A stretch of DNA of 64,000 bases. Source: Magicicada septendecula. Lineage: Eukaryota > Arthropoda > Insecta > Hemiptera > Cicadidae. The notes below the pieces were generated by a model that searched no databases, was not told the origin of the DNA, and worked only from the letters and a program-made list of their open reading frames with translations. The position numbers and the translations under genes were made by a program. This document shows positions 46,490 to 55,650 of the stretch, one piece after another; positions within the stretch are counted from its first letter, which is position 1; every line of letters starts with the position of its first letter. The stretch lies in NCBI GenBank assembly GCA_034769895.1, contig CM068373.1, positions 196,520,134 to 196,584,133 of the forward strand, read 5' to 3'.

Positions 46490-47550
46490 CCCCCCCCACA
46501 CACACAGACCCTAGCACATGACACAATTCTCCCTCCGTCAGCCTGCCGCGTGAATGAGTTTATCCAGACTTCGCTCTGTCGGTGAACACCGCGTTTTTTT
46601 TTCTTGTCGCGTGCCATTTAGAAGGGTGAACGGCAGGACTTCCTACATTCCACAAGAGGCGCACGCTCGCTCACGTATATATATATATATATTTGTTGTT
46701 GTTGTTGTATTGTTTCCTACTTTCGCTTTTGGTGCTAATGGGTTTTACAGATTTGATTCGAGACGTTTGTTGGTACTGCCGACTTGTTACGTAAAACGGG
46801 TTTTACAGATTTGATTCGAGATGTTTGTTGGTACTAACGACTTGTTACAAGAAATTTTGCTTGTATTAAATTCTGCAGATATATTTTGGTATTAACAGGT
46901 TTTTCCCCCTTCTCATTACGTTAATTATTTACACGATGTCGTGCAATTCTATCAATGTTTCCGAGTAGGTGGGTCTTTTGACATAATGCACGTTTTGTGA
47001 TCTTAACAATTGCTGTTTATTGCTTAATTATTTTTATTACTTATTTGTTAATGACTTAAATGGTGGTACCTGGTTTGTTTATGTTACATAAAATATTGCT
47101 TGTTTTCAATTTTTTTGGGCTCATTCGATAATCGGTTTGTACAATATTCCTTACGATGCACTTCCTACAGTTTTCTATGTGTGTACGTATGTTTTTCTTT
47201 TGGTATGGACGTTATATTTCCCGGCTGCCCACCATTAATATATATATATTTTTTTTGATCTGTTGCTGTTTATTGCTTATTAAGTTACGTGTTGTTGTGC
47301 AATCCACTTGTTAGAACTGTTCCATCGTATCACTGTGAAACGGTAAGGTATGGGGATTGTCCGTCTATATAAACAGACCTTATTGGCTATCCCGTTCAGT
47401 CTTGTCTCGACAGTCGCGGGCGACGCATCGTCCAGAGCTCGAGCTTGACCACGGCATCGACCCCGAGACCTTCACCGAAATGAACGGGACCGAAATGAAC
47501 GTGACCTAGACCGAAATGAACGAAACCGGGACTGAATTGAACGAGTGCGA
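46490..47550. repeat. Right arm of giant palindrome, outer part
   Basis: Inverted match to 23.28-23.52 and 20.9-21.57 kb. Contains a tandem pair of TTACAGATTTGATTCGAGA..GTTTGTTGGTACT (about 46740-46860), text matching GCAATAAACAGCAA, and the outer-right promoter. Homology fades at about 47550. Confidence 0.85.
47366..47424 (+). promoter_or_regulatory. Outer-right copy of repeated core promoter
   Basis: TATATAAA (47366-47373), TCAGTC (47396-47401, A 32 nt downstream), TCGACA, then hairpin GTCGC-GG-GCGAC (47413-47424). It points toward the intact Polinton-like element, but no ORF follows directly. Confidence 0.78.
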
Positions 47551-47935
47551 ATTATTGTTGCAATTATTCGGGTTCGGCCGAATGCAACGATCGGCGAATC
47601 GTACTTTGCCCGACGTCCTGACGTCACGCCGTTCCCTTTACTAACGGAACCGTTTGTTCGGTTAAATCTCGCCAGTCGAACACCAGACCGCCCTTGTGAG
47701 CAGAGCCGTCCTTTCAGCATATTAAATAAGAAGCCTCGATTACCAAGGTAACTATGATTTTTGGTTATCATAAATCAATGCTGGGAGTAGAGGGAAAATG
47801 GGGTTCCTGACCCACAAAGGAATGCCGCCTTTCTTAAAAAACGCTAAAAAACAAGATCAAAGAGATGCCGCCGTTCCCGCGGTCCAAGATTTTTTCCCAC
47901 GCTCTCCCCACCACCCTGGACCCGCAGTATCCGCG
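47551..47935. other. Intergenic, nothing recognised
   Basis: Moderately GC-rich DNA between the palindrome and the satellites; no supported gene. Confidence 0.5.
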
Positions 47936-48208
47936 AATTTTCGCGAATATAATTTTTTATATGCAGCCTTTCGCGAGCCTAAATCACTTTCACTTTCTAA
48001 TTTCCGCGAATATAATTTTTTATATGCCGCCTTTCGCGAGCCTAGATCACTTTCACTTTCTACTGGACCACAGCATCCGCGACTTTTTCGCTGATCTGTG
48101 TCAAGATCCGCGACTTTTTCGCGTATCTGGACCACAGCATCCGCGAATATAATTTTTTATTTTTTTATATGCCGCCTTTCGCGAGCTTAGATCACTTTCA
48201 CTTTCTAT
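47936..48208. repeat. About 60-bp tandem repeat, three copies
   Basis: Copies of CGCGAATATAATTTTTTATA followed by GCCTTTCGCGAGC and ATCACTTTCACTTTCTA at about 47941, 48005 and 48138, with a diverged GCGACTTTTTCGC segment between the second and third. Open frames here are repeat artefacts. Confidence 0.88.
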
Positions 48209-48212
48209 CACT

Positions 48213-48545
48213 TGATGCATTATAGTGTATATATTAAATATATGATCAGGGTTACCAACCTTGCATGAGTTCAAATTTGTTATAATGTATATTAAATCTA
48301 TATGATCAGGTTTACCAACCTATGGTGGGGGGTTCCGACTTGATGCATTATAGTGTATATATTAAATATATGATCAGGGTTACCAACCTTGCATGAGTTC
48401 AAATTTGTTGTGTGTTATAATGTATATTAAATCTATATGATCAGGTTTACCAACCTATGTATGGGTTCAAACTTGATATGTGTGTGTATTATAGTGTATA
48501 TTAAAATATATGATCAGGGTTACCAATCCTGCATTATTGTGTGTG
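48213..48545. repeat. AT-rich satellite, about five copies of 60-70 bp
   Basis: Repeats of ATATGATCAGGGTTACCAAC with flanking TTATAGTGTATATATTAA and GTTCAAA. Confidence 0.9.
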
Positions 48546-48789
48546 TATAGAACAGATCTGCCAACATTTTTCTTCGGTGGGAAATTCAAACTATATTATA
48601 GTAAATTGTTGACGACGACTTCGATATCAACTCTCTCTCCCCTCCTCTCTCTTTGTCTCTAGACACAGTTGTCGATCACGATATAAACTCTCTCTCTTTA
48701 TGTCATCAGTTTTACACTAACATGTAATCACCAGGAAATATATATATTTATCACCTACCTCGTTGCGTCCTACTTATAATTTTTTTTTT
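48546..48789. other. CT-rich intergenic stretch
   Basis: Nothing coding. It includes TCTCTC tracts and a T run at about 48779-48791. Confidence 0.5.
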
Positions 48790-48960
48790 TTTGACACATG
48801 GCAGTCATTGACCACGATTTAGAAATTAATATACTGCCAAGTCTGTGTGTGTGGTAAAGTGTTACGCATAAAAAAATCTCCTTGAAATAAGGTATTTTCA
48901 AAAGTTTTGTGTACACATACACACATTGTATATGTCTCTCTCTCTCTCTCACTGCAAACG
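48790..48960 (-). pseudogene. Fragment of Polinton protease gene
   Basis: The minus-strand frame contains VYTKLLKIPYFKE and then a diverged HTH segment, matching the N-terminal part of the protease at 53004-53354 (VYAKLLKIPYFRG). DNA similarity is high over about 80 bp (GTGTGGTAAAGTGTTACGCA, AAATAAGGTATTTTCAAAAG). The His/Asp/Cys part is absent. Confidence 0.75.
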
Positions 48961-50560
48961 TTGACAAGAATTCCCTTATTCAAACGATTTGAATGTGTAC
49001 ACGAACTTAAATATAGTTTACAGACGATTGTAATTTTAAAAATTCATTTTTGCATTAAATATATATATCGTAAACAATGAAATAATAATATTTCGTCATT
49101 GTAAGATTTTAATAAAACAATTATCAGTTTAAATAATAATTTTCATGATTGTAAGATACAACCTACAAATTATTAAAATGTCTCTCTCACACACATTTCT
49201 GATTACTATACAAATAATTGCATGCATATTCGGGGTACGTTGACAGCATTGATCCGATACTGAATTAGATATAGTTATTATTCGCTAAATTAAACCAGAG
49301 GTCATTAACCTTGTGTACGACGTCCTACATTCTAATTTCACACCTGCTAGTCATTAGCAGCGCTGACAGTAATTAGGATTATAAAGTATTTACTCTAAAA
49401 ACGGACAACTCTACTTTCTAATTTGACACCTGTCAAGCATTAACACCGCTGACAGTAATTACTCTAAAAACGGACATGCAAGCTTTCTCCCACTACCAGT
49501 GTACAATATATATACGCACAGAAAATTAGCGAAAATTTCTCATTTTGACTGCTTGTGTATGTGCTGATACATCGTGAAATCTATCTCTACATCTTTTTTA
49601 ATAGTTGAAAGACTGTTTGTGCGCATTCAGTATACGCAACTTTCATCATTAAGGGTGTGTAGACAACACACATACTAGTTTTTGGTAAGTGTACAGATTT
49701 TATTTAATTTTAATGTATGTGCAGATTTTATTTAAACGTAAAAATTATTTGTATTAAAACATTATCAAGCGCATTATTGAAACATTTGAATACGTTAATA
49801 ACTGAGTATAATTTTTATTGTATGTACAGATTTTATTTAAACGTAAAAATTATTTGCATTAAAACATTATCAAGTGCATTATTTATTGAATTTAATACAT
49901 GTGTGTGTACGCGTGTGTGTGTACGCATGTGTGTATGATCAAATTACAATTTCTGAAAATATATTCTTACCGTATTTTTATAGTGGCAATTTCTCACCAA
50001 CGTGTGCTGATACATCGTGAAATCTCTGCATCTTTTTTAATAGTTGAAAGACTGTTTGTACGCCTTCAGTGTAGACAACGCACATACTAGTTTTGGTAAG
50101 TTGTACAGATTTTATTTAATTTTAATTTTAATGTATGTGCAGATTTTTATTTAAACGTAAAAATTATTTGCATTATCAAGCGTGTTATTGAATTTAATAC
50201 ATGTGTGTGTGTATGATCAAATTATTATGTCTGTTACAAATTTTCTGAAAAATTGCTTTAAACAAACGTTTTTAATGTAAAAAATTTAGAAAGTAGGTCA
50301 CAGCGTATGATGACATTTATATCTCTCTCTAATTCTGTTGTGGACATACATAGCTGTAAGCAGTGACTATCTCCTTATGAATGCAGAATGTAGACTTTCC
50401 TAAAATTATTTGCATTAAAACATTATCAAACGCATTATTATTTATTGAATTGAATACATGTGTGTGTGCGTGCGCGCGTATGTGTATGATCAAATTATTA
50501 TGGAGTGGGTTATACAAATAATAATAAAGTGTGTGTAATATATATATATATACATTTATT
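48961..50560. other. Repeat-rich region with duplicated Polinton scraps
   Basis: Four copies of a roughly 75-bp block with AAACGTAAAAATTATTTGCA at about 49735, 49840, 50150 and 50402. A duplicated segment ending CACATACTAGTTTTTG followed by GTAAGT lies near 49685 and 50096. A 150-bp direct match to 62434-62595 lies at 50251-50400, and TACGTTGACAGCATTGATC (about 49237) also occurs in the polymerase gene. TATATATA (49507) with TCATTT (49540) could be a promoter. No intact gene. Confidence 0.7.
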
Positions 50561-50562
50561 AA

Positions 50563-50858
50563 AATACATACACACAGCTCCAAGATTATATTAAACAGTT
50601 TTACAATTAAAAATACATACACAGCTCCAAGATTATATTGTTACAAGTATGAAAATATATCTAAACTAATATTTACAATTTAAAAAAAAAAAAACATACA
50701 CAGTTCCAAGATTATATTGTTACAAGTATTAAAATATATCTAAACTAGTTTTACAATTAAAAATACATACACACACATAGCTCCAATATTATAATGTTAC
50801 AAATATGATGAAAATATATATATATATATTTAAAACTAGTATTTACAAAATATGTATA
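50563..50858. repeat. About 75-bp tandem repeat after the capsid gene
   Basis: Four diverged copies of ACATACACAGCTCCAAGATT followed by ATATTGTTACAAGTAT, directly downstream of the major capsid stop. Confidence 0.85.
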
Positions 50859-50867
50859 AAATAAGAC

Positions 50868-52106
50868 TTAAACACGTCTGTGTACTGTGTTGGACAATGG
50901 CGTATATTCTACAAGCGAATCATGTAGTATCATACAGTAGGCGGTCGTCTGTGTAGGAAAATTCGTTGACGATTCAAATTCTAAACGTACATCAACTGCT
51001 GAAGACTTAAGTGCTTCGTCTTGTCTGCTACAATCGAAATCAAACAGCGGGGCTTTTGATTTGAATAATTCCGGTGTCAGTACTGGGCTGCCGTCTAAAC
51101 GGTGGTAATACGAACTTTGAAAACTGGCGTACATATTGTACAATAATGCAAAACGGTCTTTCCCAATATCCAAGTTTAAATTATCGTAAGGATAATACTT
51201 GTCGTTTAGAAACAGTCTCGCATTGATCACGTTACAGTGATCGAATTCATCAGCGTGTGCTGTCAGTACATTTTTTCTTGCTGTCTGAAACGCTAACACA
51301 ACAAAGCGTGGTTTTTCTAGCTGACTCGAGGTCTTGACAATCCAATTCTGCCTTTTAGTCTGTGGTAAGGCGGGATACTCGTGCAACTCCCTGGTCCTAA
51401 AAGGCATAGTTATCGGGTGGTCTTTCTCTATGAGTCGTAACAGTGGTAATCTGTACGCATTAGCTACATGTACATAAGGCATTTTCCAGTAAACTTTATC
51501 TAGTTCAAGAACACAATTAGCAGTCGTTTGTCCGCTTACTAAAACCATAGCATTTATGTCGGTAGAAGCACGTAGGAGTATAAGTTCTTGTTTCACATTC
51601 AGCACGATGCGTGTATAGTCTTCTGCTAATCCCATTAGCATTTTCAGTGGTATACAAAAATTGAATTCGCCGTCATCATTCACTTTTAATATGTTCGTGG
51701 TCGGTGCCACCCAACCTGCGTTTTCCAATGCGTTACGTGTGTTGTTGTTGAGTGATAGAAAAGTTTTAATAGTTGACGTAACACCGACGTTTCTGGTATG
51801 GTCCACTACCACTCCGGCCAACTCGTAACGAATCTCTTCAAAGAGAAATGCTATAGCATTGTTCACCAGTTCCACATTCAGTGCAGTATCTGCAGCCGCA
51901 CTAGGGTTTTTAACCAACTTGCCTTCGATGTAGAGGAAACTTTCTGACGGCAGTGTAAAGACGTCCTGTTGTTGTATTGGCACACGTATTTCATCATTGT
52001 TTCCATATCTTGTTGTTGCGTACGGTGCGTGTGAGTGAAATGAAAAGTGTGTGATACTGTCTTCAAAGAACGGTTGCTGCTCCACAGATAATATTCCACT
52101 CGCCAT
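50868..52106 (-). CDS. Major capsid protein, predicted double jelly-roll (412 aa)
   Basis: Last gene of the minus-strand virion module, with ATG at 52106 and stop at 50868. The sequence is rich in short beta-type segments with polar loops and few helices, from MASGILSVEQQPFFED to YTPLSNTVHRRV. No enzyme motif is present. Its position next to the minor capsid and protease, and its size as the largest structural ORF, point to the Polinton/adintovirus hexon-like protein, which builds the shell facets. A diverged relic of its C-terminus survives at 28.5 kb. The fold is inferred, not seen. Confidence 0.8.
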   Translation of the reverse strand: MASGILSVEQQPFFEDSITHFSFHSHAPYATTRYGNNDEIRVPIQQQDVFTLPSESFLYIEGKLVKNPSAAADTALNVELVNNAIAFLFEEIRYELAGVVVDHTRNVGVTSTIKTFLSLNNNTRNALENAGWVAPTTNILKVNDDGEFNFCIPLKMLMGLAEDYTRIVLNVKQELILLRASTDINAMVLVSGQTTANCVLELDKVYWKMPYVHVANAYRLPLLRLIEKDHPITMPFRTRELHEYPALPQTKRQNWIVKTSSQLEKPRFVVLAFQTARKNVLTAHADEFDHCNVINARLFLNDKYYPYDNLNLDIGKDRFALLYNMYASFQSSYYHRLDGSPVLTPELFKSKAPLFDFDCSRQDEALKSSAVDVRLEFESSTNFPTQTTAYCMILHDSLVEYTPLSNTVHRRV

Positions 52107-52286
52107 GTTACTTGTTTACAACAACAAAACCTAGTGAAATCAGGAAACGACGGTTAACTGATGTTAATCGTTTCAGTTTCGAACGAGTACTGATGCGTTT
52201 CCTAACTGATCTTTCTTCTTCTTCTTTTTTTATTACTGACGACTGTGGTAGCAGCGGTGACGAAGAAACAAAGTACAAGCCCATGT
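52107..52286. other. Capsid intergenic spacer
   Basis: 180-bp gap between the minor-capsid stop and the major-capsid start, holding the major capsid leader. A plus-strand open frame of 68 codons here is not convincing. Confidence 0.5.
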
Positions 52287-52988
52287 CTATAGTCGTTTTA
52301 GATGTAAACGCACAGTGATGACTTCTCCACGAAAATCTATTACGTCACCGTCCTGATCGTGTAAAGATAATGTTATGTTGTCCAAACGACTCACATTCAC
52401 AGGTAGGTATATGACGTTTGTAGGCGATTCAATTATTTTGAATCCTGGTTCGACTGACGGATAGAACGAGTGCAGTGTGTGCTCGGTTTTACCGTTCTTG
52501 TATGATCCTTGCGCTATATTACACCTTCTCAGTATACTGTTCACTTTTATAATGTTAACTCTGGCGTCAGACGTGTGAGTTTTATTCGCTTCAAGCAGAC
52601 GCTTTCCCTTGAAACCCAACATATCACCGATACCGTACACTGTTTGTTGAAAGTCAATATCCAGTGCACAAGTCAGCTCACATTTCAGTGTATTGTTGTT
52701 AGGACGTAGACTAATCTTTGAGTCTCCTAACTGCTTTTTGAGGGAGGCTTCTATGTCACCGATTTCATAAGCACCTGTAGGTAAAGTTATCAAGTCCCAC
52801 GTTGTTCCGTCTCGTAGTACTGGAAACACGTTGTTTTTTCCTTCAATCACGTTCGGTATACTGTTGTATGTAGTAAAGTCCAATAGACCTACATACCATT
52901 CGCCGTTTGTTAGTTCGAGAGGCGGGAAAAAGTCACATACAAGAGCAGCAGCATTCGTACCTGTTAAGGTGACCGACAGCGAAGACAT
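52287..52988 (-). CDS. Minor capsid (penton-like) protein, 233 aa
   Basis: Sits immediately upstream of the major capsid gene. Beta-rich: VTLTGTNAAALVCDFFPPLEL, NGEWYVGLLDFTTYNSIPNV, then ITLPTGAYEIGDIEASLKKQ, and at the end VIYLPVNVSRLDNITLSLHDQDGDVIDFRGE. This pattern (a strand-rich start, GxYxxxDIExxL, and a final LDxxxLSLxDQDG block) is that of the Polinton minor capsid protein with a single jelly-roll, which forms the vertices. Complete, no frameshift. Confidence 0.85.
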   Translation of the reverse strand: MSSLSVTLTGTNAAALVCDFFPPLELTNGEWYVGLLDFTTYNSIPNVIEGKNNVFPVLRDGTTWDLITLPTGAYEIGDIEASLKKQLGDSKISLRPNNNTLKCELTCALDIDFQQTVYGIGDMLGFKGKRLLEANKTHTSDARVNIIKVNSILRRCNIAQGSYKNGKTEHTLHSFYPSVEPGFKIIESPTNVIYLPVNVSRLDNITLSLHDQDGDVIDFRGEVITVRLHLKRL

Positions 52989-53003
52989 CTTGTCGCTTAC
53001 TGA

Positions 53004-53414
53004 TCACTCGCGCGTTAAGAAGTCCAAACATAAATGCCCGCAGATGACTGTGTGTGGTGGCTGTTCACGTTCGTAATTGTAGTAAATGTCAGTGTCGGTT
53101 CCAAAATACTGTGTCAGCTCAAGAGGTGGCTGCATATTACCATACGCATCATAGTAGTAAACTTGTTTGTTTCGCTTCTTGTAGCAAACCCAGTGCGTAC
53201 CAGGTCCTTCTGCACTGTCTAGATTAACAACTGCACTCTCATTCTTCCATGGTCGTGTGTGTGGTAAAGTGTTACGCATAAAAACTCCTCTGAAATAAGG
53301 TATTTTCAAAAGTTTTGCGTACACATACAAACCACTGTCAGACAATGCACGCACTGGTATGCAAATTAGTTTTTTTGTCTGTAAGGACGTAGGTATAGAC
53401 CTGACGCTATTTTT
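53004..53414 (-). CDS. Adenain-like cysteine protease, ATG-less open frame
   Basis: Encodes the maturation protease. The catalytic His is in GPGTHWVCY, an Asp in YYYDAYG, and the Cys in CGHLCLDFL near the end; this triad order is that of adenovirus and Polinton (Ulp1-like) proteases. The frame is open from 53414 to 53004 but contains no ATG before the domain (GTG at 53354). It overlaps the end of the PLA2-like gene, and opens at an A7 run (53410-53416) where a -1 slip from that gene would enter it. Compared with adenain it is short. Start unresolved: slippage, splicing or a non-ATG start. Confidence 0.82.
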   Translation of the reverse strand, partial: KNSVRSIPTSLQTKKLICIPVRALSDSGLYVYAKLLKIPYFRGVFMRNTLPHTRPWKNESAVVNLDSAEGPGTHWVCYKKRNKQVYYYDAYGNMQPPLELTQYFGTDTDIYYNYEREQPPHTVICGHLCLDFLTRE

Positions 53415-53941
53415 TTATTGTTACGTTTAAGTCTTGGGACTGTTTTGCGTTTGCAGGTCGTTTTGCGTTTGTTCACGGATTGACGTTTAATTCCTGAACC
53501 CTTCTTCTTTTTTCTGCAACCACTACGCGAGCTCCCTCCACCCACCGCCGATTTCGCTTTCATTGCGGCGGCTACAGCAGCAGCATACGCTCTTTCACTA
53601 ACACCGGAATTCCAATCTTTCACTCGTTCCCACGCTTTGTCGGCAAGAATGCGATCAGCTATACGTCTTCGACTGTTGACTTTGTACCTTGCGTAGGCGA
53701 TATCGTGTTCGCGACAGGCTTCGTCCAGCTCGTTGATTCCGCGCTCGCCACGTGCCAATCTCTCTTTGAGTTTTGTTCCAGGTCCACAGAATCGGTAGCC
53801 GGGTAGGTGTAATTCTACTGGTAATGCGTCCACCGCTCGATTAATCAAAGTAGGTACTGACGAAACGATAGCGGGCACAGTGTTTTTAAGTATTTTTCCA
53901 ATTACACCACGCCCCATTCTTTTCTTACGAAGTACGTGCAT
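53366..53941 (-). CDS. PLA2-like basic virion protein (191 aa)
   Basis: Around residues 48-90 the protein has YRFCGPGTKLKERL and ELDEACREHDIAYARY: a glycine-rich calcium loop and the His-Asp pair of parvovirus-type phospholipase A2 domains. After it come an Ala/Lys-rich helix and a strongly basic tail (CRKKKKGSGIKRQ, KRKTTCKRKT). Such domains help virions breach endosomal membranes in parvoviruses and occur in adintovirus-like elements; the basic tail could bind DNA as adenovirus core proteins do. Its start overlaps the upstream fibre-like gene by 17 bases, and its end overlaps the protease frame. Confidence 0.85.
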   Translation of the reverse strand: MHVLRKKRMGRGVIGKILKNTVPAIVSSVPTLINRAVDALPVELHLPGYRFCGPGTKLKERLARGERGINELDEACREHDIAYARYKVNSRRRIADRILADKAWERVKDWNSGVSERAYAAAVAAAMKAKSAVGGGSSRSGCRKKKKGSGIKRQSVNKRKTTCKRKTVPRLKRNNKKIASGLYLRPYRQKN

Positions 53942-54683
53942 TCTTGTAAACAGATCTCCAATCCTTGATTTCCGTTTCCGTATCGAGAACGTCTATTAAA
54001 CGCCCCACCTCTTCAATATATTCAGACAGGACTGAACGCTGTGTCGTGCTGTCTTGATATTTATAGACAAACTTTATTAGATTGATTATATGAGCGTGAA
54101 ATACCTGAGTGACCTTGTACAATTCGGTCTTTATATGTAATTTTAATTCGTGCATTTGTCTTACAGTGACTGCGTCTTTGTCATTGACACGGTTCGCTAT
54201 ATTCGTAATTTTTCTTCCGGCAGCGTAGAAAGTATCGTTTTGCAAACTGATTGTGTGTGCATGTAAAAATTCCAAATTCACTGCGTCTTTGAAGTCAACA
54301 GGCGCTTGCACATGCGTTAGTCGACAGTCATTAACGATTACGTTACCTGCACGATCTTTTTTCAAACTCTTCTCGTCTACGTATCGTTTTGTGGCTGCAT
54401 CTCTTGATTTAAGCGGATCGTTTAGCCTTATTATTCGATGATCTTTTGCGTCTACGGTAGCGTTGTCGTCGTTCTTGTACTGTAAGCATGTGTCCTTTAC
54501 GTACTGTAAAGAAACAACATCGTGCAACTCTTCAGGATCACCCAAGTTGCATATCTTTTTGTTTTTCACATCAAAGTGACCGTCGTTAGTCACTCCTAAA
54601 CCGATATCCTCACGCAGACTTCGATGAGTTTCTTTTCGCACTCTTACAGCGCTGTCGTGTCTACCGAACTTGTCTACACTCAT
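53925..54683 (-). CDS. Fibre-like repeat protein (252 aa)
   Basis: Four spaced repeats of the pattern (R/K)(I/L)xxLxDPxxxxDAxxxxYV are visible: KICNLGDPEELHDVVSLQYV, RIIRLNDPLKSRDAATKRYV, RLTHVQAPVDFKDAVNLEFL and KITNIANRVNDKDAVTVRQM. This repeat is known from the shafts of phage tail fibres and needles, where it forms trimeric beta-structures. The C-terminal 90 residues are helical. It lies between the DUF8207-like and PLA2-like genes. A role as a spike or attachment fibre is inferred. Confidence 0.7.
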   Translation of the reverse strand: MSVDKFGRHDSAVRVRKETHRSLREDIGLGVTNDGHFDVKNKKICNLGDPEELHDVVSLQYVKDTCLQYKNDDNATVDAKDHRIIRLNDPLKSRDAATKRYVDEKSLKKDRAGNVIVNDCRLTHVQAPVDFKDAVNLEFLHAHTISLQNDTFYAAGRKITNIANRVNDKDAVTVRQMHELKLHIKTELYKVTQVFHAHIINLIKFVYKYQDSTTQRSVLSEYIEEVGRLIDVLDTETEIKDWRSVYKNARTS

Positions 54684-54727
54684 ATTTATGAAGAAGAACT
54701 GATGGTTATAGAACGGTGCGTCTGCTT

Positions 54728-55603
54728 TTATATGATAATGCCAGTTTCACGTAATTCTTCCAATATCGAAACGATTTCATTCCTATGACCAGTATGGCCG
54801 CTATTTTGAGACGCCATTAACAGTCTCAATCTATTAACCAACTCGTTAGGATCATCCCAATGCACGTAATCGATTGCAGTGTTCGGTTTCATCTCCATAT
54901 AGCCACTCCCTGTACGTTTTCGTGCAAACAATTTAGATATTACTAGTCGGTACTTGACGCCACTGTTACTGTTTATTTGCATATTGTGTTTATATTTTTG
55001 TTTGTGTCCGTTGGTTGCTAGTAGTATGGACTTATATTTCCTCATATCATCCTTATTGTATTTTTTCGGTAGTTTCATAAACAAAAGTTCATACAGACCA
55101 GGTGTACCCTCGTAAATTTTTCCTTTGACATGAAAGTTGTCGTTATCATCGATTTTTACATTTGAATCACCTATCATAAATTTACCACCTTCGTATCGAA
55201 CACCATACATGCGATCTATAATCCGTTTACAGTCCGCCGATTCACACAAACGCATATATTTGTTTGCTAATGAATCCTCGCTGAAATGTGAAGCGTTAGG
55301 GTTCCAAGCGTCCTCTTCACTGAAATGAGAAGCGTTATGACTTTGCATACCACTTTCGTTTTCTGTTATTACGTGTTGTGTAGGCTCTTCTTGTTTTATC
55401 TGCTCCTCCTCCTCCTCCTCCATCATGTCACCACTTAACTTTCGTGAAATAACTTCTAACGGTTCCAGAATCGGTCTGTAATTTTTTCTAAACGCCTCGT
55501 CGCTTTCTCTGATACCGTGTTGTAATGGATGATATTTTTTCCTTATGTTGTCGCTTATCGTGTCTATATCATACGCGAGTCGTTCCTCCTTATTCATTGC
55601 CAT
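54728..55603 (-). CDS. DUF8207-like Polinton protein (291 aa)
   Basis: An acidic low-complexity middle (MEEEEEEQIKQEE, and NASHFSEE repeated as NASHFSED) is followed by a conserved-looking C-terminal domain: VKGKIYEGTPGLYELLFMKLPKKY, YKSILLATNGHKQKYKHN, YRLVISKLF, and IDYVHWDDPNELVNRLRLL. The TPGLxELxxxKxPxxY..YxxILxxTNAHxxxY block is a hallmark of a protein common in arthropod Polintons. Function unknown; it sits in the virion module next to the ATPase. Confidence 0.8.
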   Translation of the reverse strand: MAMNKEERLAYDIDTISDNIRKKYHPLQHGIRESDEAFRKNYRPILEPLEVISRKLSGDMMEEEEEEQIKQEEPTQHVITENESGMQSHNASHFSEEDAWNPNASHFSEDSLANKYMRLCESADCKRIIDRMYGVRYEGGKFMIGDSNVKIDDNDNFHVKGKIYEGTPGLYELLFMKLPKKYNKDDMRKYKSILLATNGHKQKYKHNMQINSNSGVKYRLVISKLFARKRTGSGYMEMKPNTAIDYVHWDDPNELVNRLRLLMASQNSGHTGHRNEIVSILEELRETGIII

Positions 55604-55650
55604 CGTGTGTTAGCAAGAGGACTGATTACATTACTACAGTGCAACCACTT

